This document shows, piece by piece, positions 56,140 to 64,000 of a stretch of 64,000 bases of DNA (position 1 is its first letter; each line of letters starts with the position of its first letter). The stretch comes from Bicyclus anynana (lineage: Eukaryota; Arthropoda; Insecta; Lepidoptera; Nymphalidae), in NCBI RefSeq assembly GCF_947172395.1, contig NC_069095.1, positions 1,364,001 to 1,428,000 on the forward strand, given 5' to 3'. A program made the position numbers and the translations under genes. The notes beneath the pieces were generated by a model. It had not been told where the DNA came from, searched no databases, and saw nothing but the letters and a program-made list of their open reading frames with translations.

Positions 56140-57437
56140 TAGTAATTAAATACATTAGTATCTATGGTTTTCATATACCATTGGTGATCGAGAACTGAGG
56201 AGTTACGTAAATAAATGTCAAAGCCGGAGTCGGTTATAATAAACGCTTGACCGATCGCTTTGCATTGATGAAAGGAGGATTCCTTTGAATGAATAAATCA
56301 TAATAATATTATTTCGGTACGAAAGGAATACTTCTGACCGGGTATTCCACTCGAACATTGTTACTTCGACCCATAAACCTGATATTGTAACAAATCAATG
56401 TGATTTTTAACCGACTTCAAATAAGGTTCTCAATTTTATCGGTATTTTTTTTATGTATGTACATGGTACACCGATTACGAAGACGCCTGGACCGATTTAA
56501 GATCTACTAAAATTTTTAAATTACACCTAAAACTACTCCTCCTATTCCAATTGGATTCTCCCACAGCTACGTAGTTACCACTTTACCGCATACAAAATTC
56601 CGGATTTAGTAAACTTTAACTTTGAATATCAAAATTATGTTGTCATTGGAAGGGAACGTTAGTAATTCATCTTCATGTCTGATCGATGAATTTCACTCAC
56701 TTTTTTCAGCCATTACGAGATACCATTTCTCGATACAACGGTTTATGGAAACAATATTGGCTCTACTAAGCTCTGTACACAAATTTATTAAAAAGAATAG
56801 CTGCTAAGTTTTTGCTGGATTTTCTTAGTAGATCTGTTTTCGGTGTAACCAGTGATAAACCATATTTTTTTTATGTTTTTAAAACAAATTTAATGTTCTG
56901 GTATCAAAACCTCCTTGATATTATGAATAAAATTGATTTTATTTTACCTATAATAATGATAATTATAAAATACAAATAAAGTTAAAATGTTTCAAACAAG
57001 ATCAGCAAACAGTATTCCAATTCGCAAGCCAAGACAAAATCCAGTCGTGCAAGCCAAAATAGCTATGCGATTCCGTTTTCCTTCACCACACGTGTTTCTT
57101 ATTCAGAAACCCACTCTTACGTAGCGCAGTGTAAATTGTATAAAACTGAAGTCGGAACAAATCCAGACAGAATGCAAGACAAATTCAATAGGTGGCTGGC
57201 GTGAACGAGTAATATCCTGGTCTCACTGGTGTTGCCGTGATAAAAAATGTACTTATGAAAAAAGGTTAAAGTCATATAACATTTTCATAATTTGGCGCAT
57301 TTTTTAACTAACAGTTAGTGCATTTTCTTGTCTGCTAGTTAAAAAAGTACGTTAATGGTACCTTTGTTTAAAAGTAAGGCTGTAACTGAATTTTTGTATC
57401 ACTCTACCGGTAAAGACATGTGGTCAATACAGGTATT
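56140..57437. other. mostly plain; family E copy at 56409-56520
   Basis: 56409-56520 reads 'taaccgacttcaaataaggt', then 'cgcctggaccgatttaagat', as in 60351-60450. The rest is AT-rich with no supported feature. Confidence 0.5.
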
Positions 57438-57500
57438 TGATCTTTTAACCGACTTCCAAAAAGGAGGAGGTTCTACGTTCGGCTGTATGTATGTTTTTTT
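57438..57500 (+). repeat. family E fragment
   Basis: 'aaccgacttccaaaaaggag', 'gaggttctacgttcggctgt' then a T-run. Confidence 0.7.
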
Positions 57501-57589
57501 TTTTTGACGTCTACCTTTACTACTATGACTTGTACTTATTGATGTACATATGTGTAATCTTCTTGTGTGTAAACTTCCAACTTCACTCA

Positions 57590-57810
57590 AGAAGTAAAAC
57601 TATAAGAAATTTTAATATTCAATACTTGTAAATTATAATACTGTATGATTTTTTTTTAAAAGAGCAACTGTTGAGTTTCTTGCCGGTTCATCTCAGCAAA
57701 ACCTGACTTCCGAACCGGTGGTAGAATCTTTACAAATAGTCAACTGACGTTTCAAAAGTGCTTGTAAAGTGAGCCTACTTGAAATAAATGAATTTTTAAT
57801 TTTGAAATAC
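57590..57810 (+). repeat. LINE 3' UTR (48510 family)
   Basis: 'agagcaactgttgagtttct', 'tccgaaccggtggtagaatc' and 'gtgagcctacttgaaataaa' follow the 3' UTR of the LINE at 48510 closely. Confidence 0.85.
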
Positions 57811-58799
57811 CTACTATTCCCTCATTCCCATAAACTGATAAATTGATCGACTGACTGATCGATCGATCTAAGGTTTTTATAGTAACAGTTGACGTATTAA
57901 CCATATATGGCGTATTCAACCCAATCTATCGTGTATCAGTTCAACACTTCGTAGGAAACACAATACCTACCCACGAATGTAAAGTGACTAAGTATATAGG
58001 TCTGGGTCAGTAAAAGCAATCTCGTCATATATGTGAACTTAGATTTACTTCGCCGCTGAGTCAATGCTGAGAGAAACATTCTAGAAACTACTTATAGAGT
58101 AGAGAATGAACCTTCCTGGCGGAACAAGCCGGCCGAACAAGATTTAGGGTTCATTTTAGTCGCAAGTTATTCGCTCGTGAACATCTGGTGTGATTTTAAA
58201 TTGAAATGTTATTTTATGCGATGAAATTGGAAATTTCATTAACACCGGCTCCTCAATCATTGGGGAATCTTCGGAGCATATTGTTCCTTTGTAATATTGG
58301 AAGCTTCAAGACTGTTTATGACATTTCTAATTACTTTACTATTGTTGATTGTGTTCCATTAAGACCTATAAGATTCCGATTGCGATTTGCGTTTTTATGT
58401 TTGCGTAAGATAATACATATCTTTACTTACGCACTACAAGATTATACAAGCTTTTATTTTCGGCTTTTATTTTAGTAAACAAAGATTTTTGTCAGTAAAT
58501 TTCACAATGGACAACCGTCTAAGCGTCGATTCTACTAATATTGTCTTCATCAGATAAAAAATCTACATTTTAAATAACTTCTACATAGGCTTTCATTATT
58601 ATAGTCACGTGCACGTTTTTTCATCTCTCAATAGCTGTACTCATTGTGCGTATCAAAATAAATCAACAACGAAACATCTCTGAAAACCATAGGTACATCT
58701 AGAGTACTGCACTAACTATACTTATAAAAAATCTGTAGAGAAGTAAATTCTGTACATGAAATATATTTCCAAAATAACTATCAGAGGGTGATTAGTGAT
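57811..58799. other. no recognised feature
   Basis: 89-codon plus frame (58206-58475) has no domain and an AT-driven composition at its end. Confidence 0.4.
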
Positions 58800-58969
58800 C
58801 GATACTGATGCCAAAAATGCAATCTGTAAAATTTTTGTCTGTCTGTATATTCCTTATAGAAACAAAAACTACTCGACGGATTTTAACGAAACTTACTTAT
58901 ACTACTCCGGGGCAGGTTATTGTATACTTTTCATAACGCTACGCGGACGAAACCGCGGGCGTCCGCTAG
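58800..58969 (+). mobile_element. Helitron, third subfamily
   Basis: 'aaaatgcaatctgtaaaatt' with TCTG repeats, 'aaaactactcgacggatttt' and a 3' end 'cgcgggcgtccgctag' (CTAG 58966-58969). The base after it is C rather than T. Confidence 0.7.
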
Positions 58970-59084
58970 CCAGCAATAAGACATTTTTTGACATAACTAA
59001 TGTGTCATAAAACATCAGTAAATGCAAGTAGACTTAATTCATGACGATGTTACTTATTTCATGACATGAAATACATAATACAGA

Positions 59085-59254
59085 TTTATTTATTTATTTA
59101 TTTATTTAATATCAAGCAATACCATACATTACATTATACAATATAATAATAATTATACAAGTTACATTATTACATAATGCAAGTTATGGATACCCAGTTT
59201 GGGCGTAGCCTTTTGTCGAGTGAGTGATAGGGAGACCGATTTTATTTTTTGTTT
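59085..59254 (-). repeat. LINE 3' UTR with TAAA tail
   Basis: A (TTTA)n run at 59085-59107 forms the 3' tail on the minus strand and is followed by the 3' UTR of the ORF remnant below. Confidence 0.7.
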
Positions 59255-59452
59255 TTATTTATCATTCAAGTAGTCATTTACCGTGTAATAGCACTTTTCG
59301 ACCAGAAAGTCCCTTAATTTCTTTTTGAAAGCAATATCTTTCGCCTCATTACGTATACGGTCTGGAAGATTATTGTAAATTTTTATTGACATTGCGTATG
59401 GGCCGGAGCTGTGGAGTATTAATTTTGAAAAAGGGAAAATTAGTTTCTTCTA
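59255..59452 (-). pseudogene. LINE ORF2, last 65 residues
   Basis: Open to its stop: ...SSGPYAMSIKIYNNLPDRIR ... FKKKLRDFLVEKCYYTVNDY then LNDK and stop. The 'IYN.LP..I......FK..L..FL..K.YYT...YL' pattern is the C-terminus of CR1/Jockey-like proteins (compare FYNKIPKTVMDLPMHNFKQC in the 48734 CDS), but this is a different family. 5' truncated. Confidence 0.8.
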
Positions 59453-59545
59453 ATAAAGTATTATCGTTTTTTTCGCGGAAGCGAATAAGAGTTTTCGACT
59501 TTTTTGTAAAAATGAAATTTTTTTCTCACAAATTTACATATTTCA

Positions 59546-59570
59546 AATATATATATATATATATATATAT
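59546..59570. repeat. (AT)n microsatellite
   Basis: About 12 perfect AT units. Confidence 0.97.
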
Positions 59571-59649
59571 GCAGGGCAGGGTCAATATTTTTAGTTGTTT
59601 GAAATACGGTTGGCATGATTCAGTCTTACTTATATGTACGAGGATTTTA

Positions 59650-60054
59650 TTATAATGAGAGACAAACAAAAGTATTTTGAAAACAAAACCAACATAAACT
59701 ATTATTAGTTGTAGTTGAACTTTTAGCAGACGCTTCATCTATTTCAAAACGTAGCGTAGAGTTTTTGCAGCGAAGCTCATTGAAAAGGCCGGGCCTTTTT
59801 ACTAATGCTCTCAGAGGCTTAATTAACTCCCTCTCGTGAATAGGCGGAGTGCTTAATTCCAGTTGCGAGCTAGAAGCCGTACGCGTAATAGAATCCGGGC
59901 TACGGGGCTGCAATCGGGAGCAGTGCAGTGTTTTTGTGAATATATTTAGACATCCAATCCGGAAATCATTGGTTTGGCCTTCGGAGCCTGGTTTGGTCTT
60001 TTGAAATCTAGTACAAGATATTTGAATATATGTACAGAATAGATATATTATATA
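59650..60054 (-). CDS. 134-codon open frame, unidentified
   Basis: Uninterrupted on the minus strand from 60054 to a stop at 59650-59652, with no useful ATG. The middle is GC-balanced and protein-like: FQKTKPGSEGQTNDFRIGCL, LQPRSPDSITRTASSSQLEL, STPPIHERELIKPLRALVKR, PGLFNELRCKNSTLRFEIDE. The two ends become AT-rich and hydrophobic, as expected if the real coding part is only about 59700-59990. An acceptor-like 'ctcccgattgcag' precedes 59906. I recognise no domain. It could be an exon, an unknown transposon ORF or a conserved non-coding segment. LINE fragments lie on both sides. Confidence 0.3.
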   Translation of the reverse strand, partial: YIIYLFCTYIQISCTRFQKTKPGSEGQTNDFRIGCLNIFTKTLHCSRLQPRSPDSITRTASSSQLELSTPPIHERELIKPLRALVKRPGLFNELRCKNSTLRFEIDEASAKSSTTTNNSLCWFCFQNTFVCLSL

Positions 60055-60214
60055 TTACATACCATGTTAAGTGTTATAGTTTTGTCTATTGAATAGTTTA
60101 ATATGTATTGGACAAGTAATAATAACTAAATATTAAAACGACCAATAGTTTTCAATGTTCAATATATTTATGTACTTCTTGCTGGATTTATTTGGAACGT
60201 TGCCTATTTAAATA

Positions 60215-60300
60215 AAATAAAAATAAAAAAGCCATTTATTTCTTACAGAAGTACTAGTTTACAAGGTTTGGTTAAGCTGAGTTTAGTTTAATTGTGTTAG
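60215..60300 (-). repeat. LINE 3' end scrap
   Basis: A-rich 'aaataaaaataaaaaagcca' then 'tttatttcttacagaagtac' looks like a poly-A end and 3' UTR on the minus strand. Confidence 0.45.
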
Positions 60301-60350
60301 TATCAAAAAGTAGATGATTATTATTTAATAGTTAGTGCTTTTAAGTATTT

Positions 60351-61070
60351 TTAACCGACTTCAAAAAGGAGGAGGTTCTCAATTCGGCCGGTATTTTTTT
60401 TTTTTTTTTTTTTTATGTATGTACACCGATTACTCAAAGACGCCTGGACCGATTTCAAAAATTCTTTTTTTGTTTGAAACGGTATAGTCCCCATTTGGTC
60501 CCATTGCCATCATGACAAGATCTGATGATGGAATCCTGGAGAAATTGAGGGGAACTTTCGAAAATTATATGGGTGTCTAGTGTGTTCGTGAACTTTTCCA
60601 TTTAGTGCCTTTAAGAAATACAAAATTATGAAGGTTTAAAATCGATCTGATGATGGAGTCATAAAACAGACGAGGGAACTCCTTGGCGATTTACAGCAGT
60701 TACCTTGTGTTTGGGCTTGATTAATTTGTCTTAATGAGAACTTTCCACATAGATAGGTTGTGACTGTCATTTAGGGGTTTGGTGATGAAGACCAAGGACA
60801 ATTAAGGGAACTCCTTAACAGTTAACAGTAACTACCTTGTGTTTGGCCTTGATTAATTCGTATTGCTGAGAACTTTCTACCTAGATGAGTTGTGTCTGTT
60901 ATTAGGGGTCTGATGATGAAGACCAAGGTCAATGAAGGGAACCCCTTGACGGTTTACGGTAGCTACCTTGTGCTTGGGCTTGATTAATTTGTATTGCTGA
61001 GAATTTTGTACCAAGATGGGTTGTGACTGTCATTAGGGGTCTGATGTATTCGTTTGAGATGAAATTTTAC
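60351..61070 (+). repeat. family E, long copy with internal tandem
   Basis: Starts 'ttaaccgacttcaaaaagga', then 'ggaggttctcaattcgg' and a T-run (60394-60414). Contains 'gggaact' units at 60674, 60806 and 60937 (131-132 bp apart, about 2.7 units, each with 'gatgatgaagaccaagg' and 'taccttgtgtttggg'), plus a shorter related piece at 60571. Probably the internal part of a larger non-autonomous element. No protein. Confidence 0.75.
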
Positions 61071-61081
61071 ACTAAAAATTG

Positions 61082-61451
61082 AAAAATAATAAAAATTTTA
61101 ATAAAAAAAATACAACCGACTTCAAAACCTAAAAACGTACCCACTAAACTAAAAAGCGAAAAATAACATAATATGTTCTACATGCTGATCAGTATGAAGT
61201 CGGTGCTTAGCCGGTGTTGTCTTAATTCAAGCCATTTCTGACAGGACCACATGAAACAACACTGTCTGCAAAATCTAAATCTATAAGATATGCACACATG
61301 GCTTGAATTAATACATCACCGGCTTAGCACCGCCTTCATACTGATCAGCATGTAGAACATATTATGTTATTTTTCGCTTTTTAGTTTAGTGGGTACGTTT
61401 TTAGGTTTTGAAGTCGGTTGTATTTTTTTTATTAAAATTTTTATTATTTTT
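61082..61451. mobile_element. foldback MITE, 153-bp arms
   Basis: 61082-61234 and 61299-61451 are reverse complements with about 4 mismatches in 153 (near the loop), around a 64-bp centre. Arms contain 'tacaaccgacttcaaaacct', 'cgtacccactaaactaaaaa' and 'ctgatcagtatgaag'. Diverged half-copies lie at 16320, 24355 and 42196. It has no coding capacity. Mobilising transposase unknown; target duplication not resolved. Confidence 0.92.
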
Positions 61452-62304
61452 AAAGTAGTTTTATTTAGGTACGTTAATATTATATTGCAACTATTCTGTT
61501 GCCTATTTAAATGTAGTTAATTACGTTTGGGAACACACAAAGGAACCCAAAACAAACAAAAACAAATTCAGCTTTAAATATCTGTTGATATTATATTGAT
61601 CATGAAAAACAACCTCATGAAAGTAAGCTAAGATTGGGATTTTGCTATAAGGTATGATATCTCATTCTACAACATGGCGTTACAAGTCTAACCAAGAATT
61701 TATTTAAAATTATTTAAGATTTAGATATTATATTAAAGAAGAAGAAAAAATGTGTTTTTGTTTTCAAAAGATGTAATATAGTATTACACAGTGAATTTAC
61801 AAAAGCAAACATTGCTATTTCTAAGATATTTACTAACTTAGAATGTACCATAACTTTACAGAATAATTCTGTCAATTTAGTGCTAACTTTTAGTACAACG
61901 TAGCGCATCTATTTGAGGGTTGACGATAAATGATGACAAATGACAAATATAATGAAAGCAGAGTTCTCGTAGAGACGAAATTATAATATATTCAGAGTAA
62001 AGTTAATTATGGTCTCAAAATATAATTTCATTTGGGATCCAGATAAATTGGCTTCACTTGTCCTGAACGTAACTTGTTCATTAGCGTTTAAATAAATTCA
62101 TTAATAAAGCTCGAGACAGGCAGTCAACGAACGAATCTATAAATCAAATAGTAAGGGAGTGTCAGAGACAAAAGGATTATAACGTAAAGTTATGGTTGAG
62201 ACACACGGTCTGCAAGGTTGGCGATTATTTTATTACACGTCTATTAATTGCTGTCTAAACAACTTACATGTTAAACATATTTTTTAGCTGGTCATAAACT
62301 TAGT
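61452..62304. other. no recognised feature
   Basis: AT-rich; includes the left target duplication of the next element (62294-62304). Confidence 0.45.
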
Positions 62305-62626
62305 AGGGAGCCGTAATAGCCCAGTGGATATGACCTCTGCCTCCGATTCCGGAGGGTGTGGGTTCGAATCCGGTCCGGGGCATGCACCTCCAACTTTTCA
62401 GTTGTGTGCATTTTAAGAAATTAAATATCACGTGTCTCAATCGGCGAAGGAAAACATCGTGAGGAAACCTGCATACCAGAGAATTATCTTAATTCTCTGC
62501 GTGTGTGAAGTCTGCCAATCCGCATTGGGCCAGCGTGGTGGACTATTGGCCTAAGCCCTCTCATTCTGAGAGGAGACTCGAGCTCAGCAGTGAGCCGAAT
62601 ATGGGTTGATAATGATGATGATGATG
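62305..62626 (+). repeat. SINE-A, full length with 11-bp duplication
   Basis: The least damaged A copy. Flanked by ATAAACTTAGT at 62294-62304 and 62627-62637. A-box region 'aatagcccagtggata', B-box 'gggttcgaatccgg', body, the inverted block 'ctctcattctgagaggag', and a (GAT)n tail at 62608-62626. Poly-III-type internal promoter elements are intact. The GAT tail matches the tails of RTE-like LINEs in this window, so an RTE enzyme is the likely mobiliser. Confidence 0.97.
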
Positions 62627-62637
62627 ATAAACTTAGT

Positions 62638-64000
62638 CTTTGGTTTCGTAAAATAACTGACTTGAAATCTATATCTCAAAGATACTTATTATCAAGGATA
62701 TTGTACAACTTTAATAAGTAGCAAAATTTGAGAAACATTGTATTTTTTTAATTTTGGTTTCTGTGTTTAGTAGAACATTAGCAAAGGTTTTTTTACTTAT
62801 AAGTGCAAAAACGGTTTGACTGATTTAAATAAAATTATATTTTCTAAAGAGAAAACAAGCATTTCAATTTTAGAACCAAAAAAAAATAAAACCCAAAAAT
62901 CTCAAATGGTTATTAATTTTACTTTACAAACTAAACGTAAGTACACAGCAAGATTTACTCCGTTTCCAAAAACAGTTCCCACAATGATATTTCTTCACTT
63001 CGTCGCGGCACGCACATTTATCTAAATAGGCATTTTTAAAAACGTGTATAAAAATATCCATATAATGAGTGTAAAAGGTCTTATGTGCTTAAATCATCAT
63101 TTAATTTTATTACTATAGTTCTCTCTGCGTGTGTCTAATCCTTCAATACACGCAAGAGGCACGAAGAGTGATATAAAGTAAACATTGTTTGTTAAACAGA
63201 TGTCCGGTTTTATAGATTTTTAATCGGTTCTGTTGGCGTATTGGTTCATACGAGTATCTATTTTTTCTTTCATTACTTTTTCAATTATTGTGATGGCTTA
63301 AATCTTATTTATGACTACTAGCTCTTACCATTACGTCAGATGGTTACATTTATTTATTTTTTGCTTTGCTTTATAACTATCTCATACAATGCCCTGTTGG
63401 TCCAGTTGTTAACCTGTTTTTTTACAAATTCTAAGTCGAAATTTGAAAATGTTTGGATTTTTTTCTTCCATTTAATTGCCAATACCAACACGAAGTTGGA
63501 AATTCGATGTAACACCGTCATGCCTCAAATAACACGCTAATCTGTCCGTCTTTGGTCTGACCGTCATAATTTAAAATCTGATAGCGATTTATCACAGAGT
63601 CAAAAATTGTCTCTCTAAGCCACAAACTTTTGCCTATAAACTCTATTTCATATGTCCCTATTGATTTCTCTGGCCAGCAATTGAATAAACTCTTTGTTTC
63701 TAGTTTATTCAATCAATATGATTTAATCTTTACAAACGCTCGAAGTATAGATCAGTATAGTCAAGCATTTCAGAATTAGTTGTAACGTAAAATACTATAA
63801 AGTATATCTAAATCTGTTTTCTTTTCAATCTATAAAAAAATCGATCCATAAGACTTTATGTCCATATTAAGCCTTCTACGAAGATGTCGATATCCATTCG
63901 CAATTGGCTAAAATACTGCTATTTCAAATAAATTTTATTTTTCCTTCTTTAAAAAAAATTCAGTTAACCCTTTACATTCACGAGGCTTATATCAATATCA
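62638..64000. other. AT-rich stretch, nothing recognised
   Basis: Short chance frames (62816-63025, 63340-63540 plus; 63518-63712 minus) without domains. No repeats matched. Confidence 0.5.

Noticed and set aside
62310..62380. tRNA gene
   Set aside because: A- and B-box-like motifs are present but the block continues into a SINE body shared by many copies and does not fold as a full tRNA. The same applies to the other SINE heads.

Overview
This window reads as non-genic DNA from a moth or butterfly (Lepidoptera). It is AT-rich and has no bacterial-style gene packing. It is dense with repeats I recognise as typical of Lepidoptera: several tRNA-headed SINE families, Lep1-type non-autonomous Helitrons (5' TC, 3' CTAG, inserted between A and T), RTE- and Jockey/CR1-like non-LTR retrotransposon tails, and hAT-like and foldback MITEs. 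I cannot name the species. Repeat family letters used here (SINE-A, -B, -C, -D, -F, -H; family E; H1/H2 Helitrons) are local labels, not database names.

No complete cellular protein-coding gene is supported. The only long, clearly recognisable coding sequence is a 5'-truncated non-LTR reverse transcriptase on the minus strand (48734-49699, inside an element of about 1.3 kb at 48510-49800). Shorter remnants of other retrotransposon ORFs lie at 11657-11872, 15348-15626, 20736-20895, 21270-21390, 31589-31712, 35882-36042, 37352-37640 and 59255-59452. The best candidate for a cellular exon is 21473-21604 (+): 132 bp between a good acceptor and a good donor, with an ATG opening 41 codons that are basic and lack acidic residues. 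A second unexplained open frame of 134 codons runs at 59650-60054 (-). The window is therefore best read as intergenic DNA or a very long intron, with perhaps one small exon.

Layout: 0-10 kb holds old SINE, MITE and LINE fragments with long plain AT-rich stretches. 10-20 kb has a perfect 36-bp-arm hairpin, RTE remnants, a Helitron, a CTCF-like motif at 12616 and a GC-richer stem-loop/open segment at 13843-13990. 20-33 kb is the densest part: LINE tails, the candidate exon, a two-copy dispersed repeat (22589 and 28391), a nested RTE/hAT/SINE locus (24958-25452), a 108-bp tandem repeat (27673-27960) and several SINEs, one (32778-33056) with a perfect 10-bp target duplication. 33-48 kb has two back-to-back hairpins beside a hAT-like MITE (33506-33712), Helitrons and more SINEs. 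48-50 kb is the LINE. 51.5-52.3 kb is a 165-bp satellite of five units that stays open in one frame by virtue of its period. 53-64 kb has SINEs, LINE tails, the 134-codon frame, a 131-132-bp tandem repeat, a foldback element with 153-bp arms about 97% identical (61082-61451) and a young-looking SINE with an 11-bp target duplication (62305-62626).

These parts do not form a pathway. The interactions visible are between transposons: elements inserted into one another, SINEs relying on LINE machinery, and repeated formation of perfect short-loop palindromes across the window.
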